Shown: positions 26,680 through 36,990, counted from the stretch's first letter. The stretch is DNA of 64,000 bases from Tubiluchus corallicola (GCA_030141605.1 JAQGDQ010002390.1:62001-126000); one strand, 5' to 3'. Numbers and translations are program-made. Notes: generated by a model from the letters alone, not told the origin.

Positions 26680-28902
26680 ATGCCTTACGATTCCCACAAA
26701 ACAATACTCGCCTCCGAAAAGATCCATCACCTCTGCCAACTCCTTGGAATTTCCTACAGCTTCTGGGACATTATGGGAAACCATTATCAGGTTCCACGAG
26801 AAACGCTAGAAAAAGTCCTCAGGCATTTTAACGTTTCCTCCTACGATAAAAATAGCATCCATAACAAAATTGAACAGATCGAAAGAGACTCTTGGGAAAT
26901 TCCCTTCACGTCCAGCTTCGTCATCCGAAAAAATAAAGGCCCGCAAGGAATCACCCTCTCTCTCCCTCTGGAAAAAAACACTATAGACCTGCAATGGAAA
27001 ATCATCCTCGAAAATGGAGAGACGCGAACACAAACCTTCACGCCTCATCAGCAAAAAACCCTCGGAACCCTTACATATAATAACAAGGATATCCTGAAAA
27101 TATTCCTCCCTCTGCCTATCGATTCCCTTCCTTATGGCTATCATCACTTTTCGCTACCGGAAATCAACCCCGAAAAAACAGCGATGCTGGTGATCGCTCC
27201 TGAAAAATCATGGCTCCCTGAAAAAGTCAAAAAAAAAGAGCAGATCTGGGGACTCTCCTGCCACTTTTATACCCTCAATAGTGAGCATAACAACAAAATC
27301 GGAAACTTCTCACACCTGAAACAACTTGTCGAAACAGGCGCATCCCTCGGCGCAGATACCATCGGTATCAACCCTATTCATCTCCTCTTTCCAGAAACAC
27401 CAGAAGAATGCAGCCCCTACTTTACCTCAAGTCGACTCTTTCTAAATCCAATCTATATTGATCCAACACGCCTGCCAGAGTGGGACGAAAATATACCCTC
27501 GCCTTTCTATCTCTCTCAGCCAACATCCCATATCAACTATACCGATACAATTAATACACTCTTCCCTATTCTCCAAACCTGCTGGCAGAGTTTTAACGAA
27601 AATGCCTCCCAGGAACGGAAGGAAAACTTCCGCGCATTTACAGAAACACAAAAATACGCCCTTGATTCCATGGCGACTTTCTGCGCCCTCAGTAAACATC
27701 TCAACACACACCATTGGAAAGAATGGCCAGAACACTATCAAAATCCCGCCTCCCCCGAAATACTCACTTTTAAAAAAGAACATGCTGACCAGATCCTCTT
27801 TAATATATGGCTTCAATGGATCGCACAGCAACAACTGGAAGATGTCAAAAAAAGCTGCAGCGATATGACCATAGGGCTCTATGGAGATCTCGCGCTCGGC
27901 GTCAGTACACACGCCGCAGACGCATGGGCCTACCAAGAAACCATGGTGGACGATATGGTCATAGGAGCCCCGCCAGACGCCTTCTCAATAGAAGGGCAAA
28001 ATTGGGGCATCATTCCCGTTAATCCCCACGCCATGAAAAAAAATTGGTCCCTCTTTATTGAAACACTCCAAAGAAATATGCACTACTTCGGCGCCCTGCG
28101 AATCGACCATGTCATGGCTTTTAAACAACTCTACTGGATCCCTAACGGAAAAACAGCGAAAGAAGGAACATATATCGCCTACCCCTTTGACGACATCCTC
28201 GGAATTCTCGCCCTGGAAAGCCACAGAAACCAATGCATGGTTATCAGCGAAGACTTAGGAAATGTCCCAGAAGGATTCCGAGAAACACTCCAGGATGAAA
28301 ATATCCTCTCGTACCGTGTTCTTTTCTTTGAACGCTGGCCAAGCGGATTATATAAACGCCCCGAATGCTACCCCCACCTCTCTGTAGCGACAGCAACAAC
28401 ACACGATCTCCCCCCCTTGTGCAGCTTCTGGTCTAACGAAAATATTCACATAAAAAAACAAATCCAGCTCCTGCCAAACGAAACCACCTACAAAAATGAA
28501 CACCTCCACCAGCAAAACGAAAAAGAACAGCTTTATAACGCCCTGAGAGATCAGAATCTTACCATCTGCCCCCCACGGAAAGATAAACATCTCTCCGATG
28601 AAATGGAATCATCAGAAATTTACACGGAATGCCAATATAAATGTACGCATCTCCATTGCTCTCTTTCCAAAGCTATCTATGGCTTTCTCGCGAAAACCCC
28701 CTCTGCGATGCTGCTGCTTAACCTTGATGATCTCTTTTCCGAAAAATATCCCCTCAATATTCCAGGAACAACCTGCACACAATATCCAAACTGGCGGCGG
28801 CGGCTTTCTATTCCCCTGGAAAAACTTGAAAACTACCTAAAACCTTTTGTCGACTCCATACAAACCGTAAAAGCAACAACAGAAAATCCTGATACACATT
28901 AA
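26680..28902 (+). CDS. malQ: 4-alpha-glucanotransferase (amylomaltase)
   Basis: Transfers alpha-1,4-glucan segments between maltodextrins, releasing glucose that glk can phosphorylate. 740 residues, GH77. An N-terminal MalQ extension (about 1-150) precedes the barrel. Active-site stretches: ALRIDHVMAF (nucleophile Asp), VISEDLGNVPEG (acid/base Glu) and TTHDLPP. No maltodextrin transporter or glycogen gene is adjacent. Downstream comes the tRNA. Confidence 0.94.
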   Translation: MPYDSHKTILASEKIHHLCQLLGISYSFWDIMGNHYQVPRETLEKVLRHFNVSSYDKNSIHNKIEQIERDSWEIPFTSSFVIRKNKGPQGITLSLPLEKNTIDLQWKIILENGETRTQTFTPHQQKTLGTLTYNNKDILKIFLPLPIDSLPYGYHHFSLPEINPEKTAMLVIAPEKSWLPEKVKKKEQIWGLSCHFYTLNSEHNNKIGNFSHLKQLVETGASLGADTIGINPIHLLFPETPEECSPYFTSSRLFLNPIYIDPTRLPEWDENIPSPFYLSQPTSHINYTDTINTLFPILQTCWQSFNENASQERKENFRAFTETQKYALDSMATFCALSKHLNTHHWKEWPEHYQNPASPEILTFKKEHADQILFNIWLQWIAQQQLEDVKKSCSDMTIGLYGDLALGVSTHAADAWAYQETMVDDMVIGAPPDAFSIEGQNWGIIPVNPHAMKKNWSLFIETLQRNMHYFGALRIDHVMAFKQLYWIPNGKTAKEGTYIAYPFDDILGILALESHRNQCMVISEDLGNVPEGFRETLQDENILSYRVLFFERWPSGLYKRPECYPHLSVATATTHDLPPLCSFWSNENIHIKKQIQLLPNETTYKNEHLHQQNEKEQLYNALRDQNLTICPPRKDKHLSDEMESSEIYTECQYKCTHLHCSLSKAIYGFLAKTPSAMLLLNLDDLFSEKYPLNIPGTTCTQYPNWRRRLSIPLEKLENYLKPFVDSIQTVKATTENPDTH

Positions 28903-28910
28903 AAAAACAC

Positions 28911-28939
28911 TTGCTTTTATCAACAATACCTATTATTAA
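28911..28939 (+). promoter_or_regulatory. Promoter for tRNA-Glu
   Basis: TTGCTT (28911-28916), 17-base spacer, TATTAA (28934-28939), 19 bases before the mature tRNA 5' end. Confidence 0.5.
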
Positions 28940-28958
28940 AAAGAGTACATTCTTTTAA

Positions 28959-29034
28959 GACCCCATCGTCTAGAGGACTAGGACACTGGCCTTTCACGCC
29001 GGCAACACGGGTTCGAATCCCGTTGGGGTCGCCA
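28959..29034 (+). tRNA. tRNA-Glu (anticodon TTC)
   Basis: 76 bases with encoded CCA. Acceptor GACCCCA pairs with TGGGGTC; the anticodon loop CTTTCAC holds TTC at 28993-28995 (stem CTGGC/GCCGG); the T arm is ACGGG-TTCGAAT-CCCGT. All arms are intact. No clear terminator follows. Confidence 0.97.
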
Positions 29035-29069
29035 CTTACTCGGGGCACTATCACCAATAATATTAAAAA

Positions 29070-29132
29070 ACACAAGCCTTTCACAAAGGTGGCATGGGCT
29101 TAAATCTCACCAAAGGATCACCTCTTGCCCAG
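29070..29132 (+). pseudogene. Decayed tRNA-Glu copy
   Basis: Begins 36 bases after the intact tRNA. It matches the tRNA from the anticodon arm to the 3' end with scattered changes: ACACAAGCCTTTCACAAAGG beside ACACTGGCCTTTCACGCCGG, then GGGCTTAAATCTCACC beside GGGTTCGAATCCCGTT, then a relic of the acceptor end. T-stem and anticodon-stem pairing are broken and the D arm is not recognisable, so it cannot be a working tRNA. Confidence 0.6.
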
Positions 29133-29270
29133 AGAACACTATCAAGATCAAAAACTTCTCACCACGAAAAGTTCACCTTGATTGAATCAAGACAGTCTCC
29201 CTCCCACTCTTTTTAAAAATCATCAAGCCCATAGCACCTCTCGCTACAGAAACAATTTTCAAACAATCGC

Positions 29271-30203
29271 TTATATAAAAAACATAATAATAACGGCAAA
29301 AGAAACAAAAGAAAGAATCGTCGAAACCAATAAAGACGTCGCAACCTGCTCTCTATACAGCTGGTATTTCGCCGCTAAAATAAAGACATTAATCCCCGTC
29401 GCAGAAGCCGACATCACCGTCAAAGATAAAGCCGCTATCGGCGGAAGATGAAAAACAAAAAAACAGGAAAACCAAACAAACACCGGTAAAACTGCCGTCT
29501 TTAACACAGCGATGATAAAAGCCTCCCATAAACTGCTTTGAATCTTAAAGGTTGTCAAAGAAGCCCCTAAAACAAATAAAGCACACGGAATTGTCGCTTG
29601 AGCCGTTATTTCCAAACTTCGCTCCATAAAAGAGGGCAACGTCAACCCCAGAGAACGAAAAAGAACCCCCGCAACAATCGTCGCAACAATCGGGTTTTTA
29701 AGCACAATTAAAGGAATATTCGCCAGGATTTTTCCAATCGCAACCTTAGAGGCCCCTGAAAGCTCCATGGCAAGAATAGTGATCGTCCAAAGAAACGCCG
29801 CATGAAACGTCACAAGCTGAAAAAAATAACGCCCCCCTTCCATACCCCATATCTCTAAAGCAACCGGAAACCCCAAAAGCGCTAAATTAGAAAAGGACCC
29901 TCCCATCGCCAACACCGCCTGCTCTTTAGGAGACAGTTTCAAAACAAACTTCCCAATCAAAAGACCTAAAAAAAAGACGCACAAAACAGGAAGATAAAAG
30001 GCGAGAAGAACCTTGATCTCCAGTGAGAAGCTGTTTCCGCTCCCCGCTATGCTTAAAAATAACAATGCCGGCGTACATAAAAAGAACACAAAATTATTCA
30101 AGCCGCTAATAGCCTCATCGGAAATCAATTTCCCCTTCGCAAAACAATAGCCAAGCGCTATTAAAATAAAAACAGGGAAAAGAATCTCAATCACAACAGC
30201 CAT
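29271..30203 (-). CDS. AEC family auxin-efflux-type transporter
   Basis: 310-residue inner-membrane carrier with about ten hydrophobic spans in two five-helix halves. The central polar segment and GGSFSNLALLGFPVALEIWG near residue 107 fit the AEC (PF03547) family, which includes malonate or malate carriers. Start ATG at 30203 with AAGGA six bases upstream; an upstream in-frame TTG lacks a ribosome site. Substrate unknown. It diverges from queG, 76 bases between the start codons. Confidence 0.88.
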   Translation of the reverse strand: MAVVIEILFPVFILIALGYCFAKGKLISDEAISGLNNFVFFLCTPALLFLSIAGSGNSFSLEIKVLLAFYLPVLCVFFLGLLIGKFVLKLSPKEQAVLAMGGSFSNLALLGFPVALEIWGMEGGRYFFQLVTFHAAFLWTITILAMELSGASKVAIGKILANIPLIVLKNPIVATIVAGVLFRSLGLTLPSFMERSLEITAQATIPCALFVLGASLTTFKIQSSLWEAFIIAVLKTAVLPVFVWFSCFFVFHLPPIAALSLTVMSASATGINVFILAAKYQLYREQVATSLLVSTILSFVSFAVIIMFFI

Positions 30204-30279
30204 AAAAATATCCTTGATCAATAGAGCCTACTCTGACATAAGCTTACAATACAACCCCACCCTAAGAGAAAATATCTCC

Positions 30280-31332
30280 ATGAGTATAAAGCAAGCCTCA
30301 CAAATAAAGCAACAGATTACAGAAATTATCTTACAGAACGGCTTTGACTGCGTGGGATTCTGCACCCCGTCAATCCCAATAGCCGACCAAAAAAACCTCG
30401 CCGATTATCTCGCTGAAAATATGCACGGGGATATGCTCTGGATGAAAGAACGATACCTTCAGCGTATTCATCCCCCTTTGCTCCTTCCTTCCGTAAAAAC
30501 CGCCATTATCGTTGGCAGCCAGTATACCCCCTCAAAATCCATGCTAAAACCTCTTCCGGAAACACGCGGATATATCAGCGTCTACGCCAGAGCACGCCAA
30601 GACTACCATAAACGAATGAAAAAAAATCTTAAAAAAATAAGCGCCTCTATCGCGCATTATTGCCAGGATCCTCCTCGGTTTTTCGTTGATACAGCTCCCA
30701 TCATGGAAAAAATACTCGCCGCGAAAACAACTATCGGATGGCAGGGAAAACATACGGCTATTGTCTCAAAAACGTTCGGATCCTGGCTTTTTCTTGGCGT
30801 GATCCTGCTTCCGCTAGCGCTCCCGATTGACCCTCCCCATAAAATATTCTGCGGAACTTGCCAACGCTGCCAGAGCGCCTGCCCTACAAACGCCCTCTCA
30901 CAAGGAAAACTCAACGTAAAAAATTGCATCGCCTACCTGACAATAGAACATAAAGGCACTATCCCTCACACTCTTCAGGATAAAATGGAAAATAAAATCT
31001 TCGGCTGCGACGCCTGCCTGAGCGCCTGCCCCTGGAATAAATTTACCCAAAGCAACCTGAAAGAAAACGCCGCCCCACGAGCAGAACTCGCAGCCCCCTC
31101 CTTAGAAACACTCGCCTCTCTCTCCCCAGAAGAATTCAATACACTCTTTTCAGGAACCCCCATAAAACGAACAGGACATGAACGATTCTTGCGTAACATA
31201 ACAATCGCTCTAGGAAATCTATCCCCCAAAGCGCTATATCACCAAAAAACACGCCTAGAAAAACTAACAAAGCACCCGTTTCAACCAATCGCACGCGCCG
31301 CTATCCATAGCCTAAAAAAAATACAGCTCTGA
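30280..31332 (+). CDS. queG: Epoxyqueuosine reductase
   Basis: Last step of queuosine tRNA modification, a cobalamin-dependent iron-sulfur enzyme. 350 residues from the ATG at 30280. Two cluster motifs are present: CGTCQRCQSACP and CDACLSACPWN. The N-terminal half has GDMLWM and FVDTAPIMEKILAAKTTIGWQGK. A C-terminal helical repeat stretch is kept. It needs B12, so either synthesis or uptake must exist elsewhere. Confidence 0.94.
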   Translation: MSIKQASQIKQQITEIILQNGFDCVGFCTPSIPIADQKNLADYLAENMHGDMLWMKERYLQRIHPPLLLPSVKTAIIVGSQYTPSKSMLKPLPETRGYISVYARARQDYHKRMKKNLKKISASIAHYCQDPPRFFVDTAPIMEKILAAKTTIGWQGKHTAIVSKTFGSWLFLGVILLPLALPIDPPHKIFCGTCQRCQSACPTNALSQGKLNVKNCIAYLTIEHKGTIPHTLQDKMENKIFGCDACLSACPWNKFTQSNLKENAAPRAELAAPSLETLASLSPEEFNTLFSGTPIKRTGHERFLRNITIALGNLSPKALYHQKTRLEKLTKHPFQPIARAAIHSLKKIQL

Positions 31333-31340
31333 ACAATAGC

Positions 31341-31508
31341 TTACTCGGAACGTAACGCCTCGCGTTTACGACGCTGCTGCACCCTCTTTTTCAAATTCTC
31401 CCGCAACGCCTTCGCCTGACGAGCATACCGATCCGACTTCGCCGATGAGCCATCGCTCGTTTTCCTTCTTGGCTTTTCCCTGCCATCCTCATTTACTTTG
31501 CTGCCCAT
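31341..31508 (-). CDS. Small basic hypothetical protein
   Basis: 55 residues starting MGSKVNEDGREKPRRK and ending in the helix ALRENLKKRVQQRRKREALRSE. AAGGAA lies 7-8 bases before this ATG, which is why I prefer it to one ten codons upstream. Small Arg/Lys-rich proteins with an ALR-x-NL-x-RRK-type end occur next to murA in other alphaproteobacteria (memory of the pattern, not checked). Function unknown. Confidence 0.6.
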   Translation of the reverse strand: MGSKVNEDGREKPRRKTSDGSSAKSDRYARQAKALRENLKKRVQQRRKREALRSE

Positions 31509-31596
31509 ACCATCTTCCTTTTCAAAGCATAAAACCAATCTCTCGACACGACTCTCTTTCCTTCAATACCCTTTCTAAATTTCATAAAGAGAATAT

Positions 31597-31627
31597 TTGA
31601 CAAATTTCCGTTTTTCCTCCATACAAA
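31597..31627 (+). promoter_or_regulatory. Possible murA promoter
   Basis: A perfect TTGACA (31597-31602) with TACAAA at 31622-31627; the spacer of 19 is long. About 40 bases before the murA start. Confidence 0.35.
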
Positions 31628-31667
31628 ATACAATAACGCATTTCTATGCATAATGGAGAAAAAAACA

Positions 31668-33002
31668 ATGGATAAAATAAAAATCAGAGGCCGCCAGGCA
31701 CTCCACGGCCATATTAAAATCAGCGGCGCAAAAAATGCCGCCTTGCCTCTGATGGCCGCCGCTCTTCTTTCTCCAGAACCCATTACACTTTATAACCTCC
31801 CCAAACTAGCTGACATTCTTTCCATGAAACGCCTGCTGGAGAATCTCGGTGCTTCCATCACTCTCAAAAAAACACGTGACCCCCTCTACACGGGCGCCTC
31901 TGACCATTTTTGCACTATCAATACAAACAATATCCATAACCTGACCGCCTCTTATGAAGATGTGCGGAAAATGAGAGCTTCTATTCTTATACTCGGCCCC
32001 CTTCTCGCGCGCTATGGAAAAGCAGCCGTCTCACTTCCCGGCGGATGCGCTATCGGAAGCAGACCCGTCAATTTGCATCTTAGAGCTTTTGAACAGCTCG
32101 GCGCCACCGTTGATATCCATGAGGGATATATCGAGGCGACCGCTCCCGCCGGCCTTAAAGGAGCCCATATTCTCTTCCCTACCGTCACAGTCGGAGGGAC
32201 TGAAAATATCCTCATGGCAGCCTCCCTCGCAAAAGGAAAAACAATAATCGCTAACGCCGCACGAGAACCCGAAATCTCTGACCTAGCACACTTCCTCAAT
32301 AAAATGGGCGCTAAAATCACCGGCATCGGAACAGATACACTGACCGTCGAAGGCGTCTCTTCACTCTCCAAAGCAACACACCATGTCATCGCAGACCGCA
32401 TAGAAGCCGGGACATACGCTATCGCCGCCGCCATCACAAACGGGGAAATACGATTAAACAATATCCCTCCCTCTATCATGACAAGCGTTATTCGCTCTCT
32501 TCGACAAGCCGGCGTAACAGTCGAGCATAACAATACCGATGCCCTGTGGGTAAAAAGCGATAACGAAAAACCCCATAGCGTCGATATTATGACAGAGCCC
32601 TACCCCGGATTTCCAACCGATATGCAAGCCCAATGGATGGCCCTAATGTCCATTGCAGACGGAGCCTCCATGATTACAGAAAGTATTTTCGAAAACAGAT
32701 TCATGCATGTACCAGAACTCCTACGCATGAAAGCCAATATCAAAGTACAGGGTCGTTCCGCTATTATACGAGGGGTCCCTTCACTCTCCGGAGCCCACGT
32801 CATGGCAACAGACCTACGCGCGTCCGTCTGCCTGATACTCGCTGCCCTAGCCGCTGAAGGAGAAACATGGCTCCATCGCGTTTACCACCTGGACCGCGGC
32901 TATGAAGCCTTCGAGCGAAAACTCTCTAACTGCGGCGCCCATATTATACGCGTTTCCTATACTTCCTCACCAGACAGCATACCACTTGCCCGTAATCCAT
33001 AA
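31668..33002 (+). CDS. murA: UDP-N-acetylglucosamine 1-carboxyvinyltransferase
   Basis: First committed step of peptidoglycan synthesis. 444 residues from the ATG at 31668, which has GGAG 8-9 bases upstream; a second ATG 15 bases earlier overlaps that site. Catalytic Cys127 stands in LPGGCAIGSRPVNLHL, so the enzyme should be fosfomycin-type sensitive by family rule. KISGAKNAALPL at the N-terminus and the PGFPTDMQAQWMAL and DLRASVCLILAAL segments are intact. The C-terminus runs about 20 residues past the usual end. Confidence 0.95.
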   Translation: MDKIKIRGRQALHGHIKISGAKNAALPLMAAALLSPEPITLYNLPKLADILSMKRLLENLGASITLKKTRDPLYTGASDHFCTINTNNIHNLTASYEDVRKMRASILILGPLLARYGKAAVSLPGGCAIGSRPVNLHLRAFEQLGATVDIHEGYIEATAPAGLKGAHILFPTVTVGGTENILMAASLAKGKTIIANAAREPEISDLAHFLNKMGAKITGIGTDTLTVEGVSSLSKATHHVIADRIEAGTYAIAAAITNGEIRLNNIPPSIMTSVIRSLRQAGVTVEHNNTDALWVKSDNEKPHSVDIMTEPYPGFPTDMQAQWMALMSIADGASMITESIFENRFMHVPELLRMKANIKVQGRSAIIRGVPSLSGAHVMATDLRASVCLILAALAAEGETWLHRVYHLDRGYEAFERKLSNCGAHIIRVSYTSSPDSIPLARNP

Positions 33003-33022
33003 AATAAAATCCGCCCATAAAA

Positions 33023-34051
33023 ATGAAAATATTATCCCACTTCTCCCAAATTACAGATTCTCTCAAAGGAGCCGTCGTCGCCCTTGGAAACTTTGATGGC
33101 GTTCACCTCGGCCATAAAGCCGTTATCGTAAAGGCCGGATCTATCGCTCGAGAAAATAAAAAAACATGGGGCGTCATCACTTTAGAACCCCACCCCAGAC
33201 AAATCTTTAAACCGGACATCCCCCCCTTTCGCATAACACCCCTCCCTGTCAAGCAGAAACTCGTCGCCTCCCTAGGCGTCGACTGGATGCTCACCCTCCC
33301 TTTTGATCGCCGCCTCTCCCGCCTCAGCGCGCAAGATTTCATCCAGGAAATTCTTATCGATCACTTAAATGTCTTCGGCGTTGTCTCCGGCTTCGATTAC
33401 CGATTCGGATATGGGCGAAGAGGCGGAATCGATATGCTGAAAGAAGCCTCAGAAAAATTCAACTTTTCTTTCCATTCCCTCCAACCCCAAAAAGGAAAAA
33501 AAGGAACCTACTACGCCGCAAGTCTCGCGCGCTCCCACCTCGAAAAAGGAGACATAACCGCAACAGAGGAAATCCTCGGACACCCCTTTGAAATAGAAGG
33601 TATCGTCATACACGGACAGCATCTCGGCCGTAAACTCGGCTTCCCAACCGCTAATATAGCCCCTCATGATTACCAAATTCCAAAAAAAGGCGTCTATACA
33701 GCAAGAGTCGCCATCACTGAAAATACAACAGAAACAAACTTCCCATGGTATAACGCCGTGGCAAATATCGGATGCCGACCAACAATCAATGGCGATCGCC
33801 AAAATATTCTTGAAGTGCATCTGCTCGGGTTTAACGGAAACCTATATGAAAAACATCTCAGAGTGGCCTTTATAGACTTTATTCGACCAGAAAAAAAATT
33901 CAACACCCTTCCCGACCTCGCGAAACATATCTATCTCGATACACAAACAGCCGAAAATAATTTCAAAATAATTCCCCCATGGAACGGCGACAGCCACTTT
34001 TTACAGTTTTTTAAAGTTCCCTCTTGTTTGAAAAGCGGAAAAACAATATGA
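33023..34051 (+). CDS. ribF: Bifunctional riboflavin kinase / FAD synthetase
   Basis: Makes FMN then FAD. 342 residues: adenylyltransferase half with GNFDGVHLGHKAV (about 18-30) and the SGFDYRFGYGRRGG stretch, then the kinase half with GRKLGFPTANI and NAVANIGCRPTING. A tail of about 30 residues past the kinase domain is unusual but lacks a known motif. It starts the alphaproteobacterial ribF-ileS-lspA series. Confidence 0.94.
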   Translation: MKILSHFSQITDSLKGAVVALGNFDGVHLGHKAVIVKAGSIARENKKTWGVITLEPHPRQIFKPDIPPFRITPLPVKQKLVASLGVDWMLTLPFDRRLSRLSAQDFIQEILIDHLNVFGVVSGFDYRFGYGRRGGIDMLKEASEKFNFSFHSLQPQKGKKGTYYAASLARSHLEKGDITATEEILGHPFEIEGIVIHGQHLGRKLGFPTANIAPHDYQIPKKGVYTARVAITENTTETNFPWYNAVANIGCRPTINGDRQNILEVHLLGFNGNLYEKHLRVAFIDFIRPEKKFNTLPDLAKHIYLDTQTAENNFKIIPPWNGDSHFLQFFKVPSCLKSGKTI

Positions 34052-34163
34052 TAACATCCATACACGCTCTTGTATCTTACCGCGGAAACAGTAAGATCCA
34101 AGCGCCTATTTCCAAAAACTCACCCTAATAATTGAAAGCATGCGTAAAACAGGATTGAAAATT

Positions 34164-36968
34164 ATGGATTACAAAAAAACCGTATTTTTACCCCAAACAC
34201 CCTTCCCTATGCGGGCGGGCCTCCCTAAACGAGAAGCAGAACGTCTGCAACAATGGGAAAATGAAAAACTTCACGAGAAAATACGCGCGACATCCCAAGG
34301 AAAAAAACAGTATATCCTCCACGATGGCCCCCCTTACGCCAATGGACATCTCCATACCGGCCATGCTCTCAATAAAATCCTGAAAGATATTGTTGTCCGT
34401 ACAGCACAAATGTCCGGATACGACTCCCCTTATGTCCCCGGATGGGACTGCCACGGCCTGCCTATCGAATGGAAAATAGAAGAGCAATACAGAAAAAAAG
34501 GCAAAAATAAAGACGACGTGCCCCCACTGGAATTCCGACAGGAATGTAGAGAGTTCGCCGCACACTGGATTGAAATCCAAAAAGAAGAATTCCAACGCAT
34601 GGGAATTACAGGAGATTGGAAAAATCCATACACAACAATGGCATACGACGCTGAAGCGACAATCGTTAAAGAACTTGGAAAATTTCTTGAGAACGGACTC
34701 CTCTATAGAGGAGAAAAACCCGTCATGTGGTCCGTCGTTGAAAAAACAGCCCTAGCAGAAGCCGAAGTCGAATATAAAGATCATACTTCCGACACAATCT
34801 ATGTTCGCTTCCCCATCGTAAAAGCCCCCCTGCCCATCTTGGAAAACGCAAGCATTGTCATATGGACAACAACACCCTGGACAATGCCCGGAAACCGCGC
34901 GCTCGCCTTTGGACCCGACTTAACCTACTTGCTTTTAGAAGTGCTGGAAACAGAAGAAAACAGCTTGGCAAACATCAGTGAAAAAATTATCCTCCTTAAA
35001 GAAAGAGCCGATATCACTACACAAGAAATGGGAATTACCCATACAAAAACTCTCGCGGAGCTAAACGGGCTTGACGATATCGTCTGTCACCATCCCCTTC
35101 ATCATAAAGGCTATGGTTTTGACGTCCCTGTCCTTCCCGCACACTTTGTAACAACCGATACAGGAACAGGTATCGTCCATATAGCTCCCTGCCACGGTCA
35201 GGACGACTGGATGCTCGGAACACAACATGGCCTTGAAATTAAACAACCCATTAATGACTCGGGACTCTTTTTCGATTTTGTCCCCCTGTTCGCAAACCAG
35301 CATGTCTATAAAGTCAACCCCCTTGTGATCGAAGCTTTAAAAAATGAAAATACCCTGCTAAGCCACGGAAAAATTATCCATAGCTATCCTCACTCCTGGC
35401 GCTCCAAAGCCCCCCTGATCTTTCGTACAACACCACAATGGTTTATCCGTATGGATGATCCTACCCTTTCTCTGCGGGAAAAAGCCCTCAGCGCAATTGA
35501 GAAAACAGATTTTAAACCCGCCAACGCAAAAAATAGACTCCATAATATGCTGGAGGAAAGACCCGACTGGTGCATCTCACGCCAGAGAAGCTGGGGCGTG
35601 CCTATCACCCTCCTGATCCATAAAAAAACCGGACTCCCCCTTAAAGACCCTAAGGTCTTTGAGCGGATTGTCGACGCTGTAAGACAAGAAGGATGTGACG
35701 CTTGGTTTACTTCCGACATAGAGCGATTCCTCTCCTCGGATTACAACCCTCAGGACTATGAAAAAGTAACCGATACACTCGATGTATGGTTCGACTCCGG
35801 AACAACACACGCATTCACACTGGAAAACCGGCCAGAACTCTCCTGGCCCGCCGATATCTATCTTGAAGGATCCGATCAACATCGCGGATGGTTCCAGTCT
35901 TCCCTCCTAGAATCCTGCGGAACTCGAAACCACGCACCCTATAAAAAAATCCTGACACACGGATTTACACTGGACGGCAATGGGCAGAAAATGTCCAAAT
36001 CCCTCGGTAATACACTCTCGCCACAAGAAACCATCAAACAATATGGCGCCGATATCCTCAGACTATGGGTCGCCGGATCCGACTATTTCGAAGATGTCCG
36101 AATCAGCCAAGATATCCTAAAACATCACGCCGATATCTATAGACGACTTCGAAATACACTCCGCTATATGCTTGGAAGCCTCCATAACTTCAAAGAAGAA
36201 GAGACAATCGATTACGATTCCATGCCCGAACTTGAAAAATGGGTGTTTCATCGCCTGTGGGAAATCGACAAAAAAATCAAATCCACATTCGAAAATACAC
36301 TGGAATATCACACCCTCTTTAATGAGCTCCATAATTTCTGCGCCTCGGATCTGTCCGCCTTTTACTTTGATATCCGAAAAGACTCCCTCTATTGCGACCA
36401 TCCGGAAACACAAAAACGACGCGCCTGCAGAACCCTCATGAATACCCTCTTCCAATGTTTGACAAAATGGCTCGCGCCTTTCATCTGCTTTACAGCCGAC
36501 GAGGCCTGGAGAACCCGCTATCCGCAAGCCGACAGCGTCCATACGCAGCTCTTTCCCACTATCTCCCCACAATGGGAAAACCAAGCGTTAGAAAAAAAAT
36601 GGAGAAAAATACGCCAGCTGCGCCGCGTCGTCACAGGCGCCCTTGAGCTAGAGCGCGCCGAAAAAAGAATCGGCTCCAGCCTCGCGGCTGCCCCAGAAGT
36701 CTATGCCACCTCCCAAGAGGACGCAAACCTGCTAAATGAAGTCAACTTCGCAGAACTGGCAATCACATCGGATATCACAATCATTCAAAAAACGCCCCCC
36801 GCAACATCTTTTCAGCTCCCTGACATTCCGGGGGTCGGCGTTAATCCCACTATCGCGCAAGGAGAAAAATGCGAACGTTGCTGGAAAATCTATACAGAAA
36901 CCTCAGAAACACACCATCCAAACCTCTGCCCAAGATGCGTGAAAACACTAGAAAAAATGCCTATATAA
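34164..36968 (+). CDS. ileS: Isoleucyl-tRNA synthetase
   Basis: 934 residues from the ATG at 34164 (AGGA upstream; MDYKKTVFLPQTPFPMRA fits family starts). An ATG 24 bases earlier is possible. HIGH-type NGHLHTGH near residue 60, the CP1 editing domain with WTTTPWTMPGNRA, KMSKS near 608, and a C-terminal zinc-binding CERCWK...CPRC near 901-920, which marks the bacterial (mupirocin-sensitive by family) type. Confidence 0.96.
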   Translation: MDYKKTVFLPQTPFPMRAGLPKREAERLQQWENEKLHEKIRATSQGKKQYILHDGPPYANGHLHTGHALNKILKDIVVRTAQMSGYDSPYVPGWDCHGLPIEWKIEEQYRKKGKNKDDVPPLEFRQECREFAAHWIEIQKEEFQRMGITGDWKNPYTTMAYDAEATIVKELGKFLENGLLYRGEKPVMWSVVEKTALAEAEVEYKDHTSDTIYVRFPIVKAPLPILENASIVIWTTTPWTMPGNRALAFGPDLTYLLLEVLETEENSLANISEKIILLKERADITTQEMGITHTKTLAELNGLDDIVCHHPLHHKGYGFDVPVLPAHFVTTDTGTGIVHIAPCHGQDDWMLGTQHGLEIKQPINDSGLFFDFVPLFANQHVYKVNPLVIEALKNENTLLSHGKIIHSYPHSWRSKAPLIFRTTPQWFIRMDDPTLSLREKALSAIEKTDFKPANAKNRLHNMLEERPDWCISRQRSWGVPITLLIHKKTGLPLKDPKVFERIVDAVRQEGCDAWFTSDIERFLSSDYNPQDYEKVTDTLDVWFDSGTTHAFTLENRPELSWPADIYLEGSDQHRGWFQSSLLESCGTRNHAPYKKILTHGFTLDGNGQKMSKSLGNTLSPQETIKQYGADILRLWVAGSDYFEDVRISQDILKHHADIYRRLRNTLRYMLGSLHNFKEEETIDYDSMPELEKWVFHRLWEIDKKIKSTFENTLEYHTLFNELHNFCASDLSAFYFDIRKDSLYCDHPETQKRRACRTLMNTLFQCLTKWLAPFICFTADEAWRTRYPQADSVHTQLFPTISPQWENQALEKKWRKIRQLRRVVTGALELERAEKRIGSSLAAAPEVYATSQEDANLLNEVNFAELAITSDITIIQKTPPATSFQLPDIPGVGVNPTIAQGEKCERCWKIYTETSETHHPNLCPRCVKTLEKMPI

Positions 36969-36990
36969 AATCCTCGCCCGCTAAAAGACC

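Noticed and set aside
29182-29451. 89-codon plus-strand frame
   Set aside because: Mostly antisense to the AEC transporter, with no ribosome site or recognisable motif.
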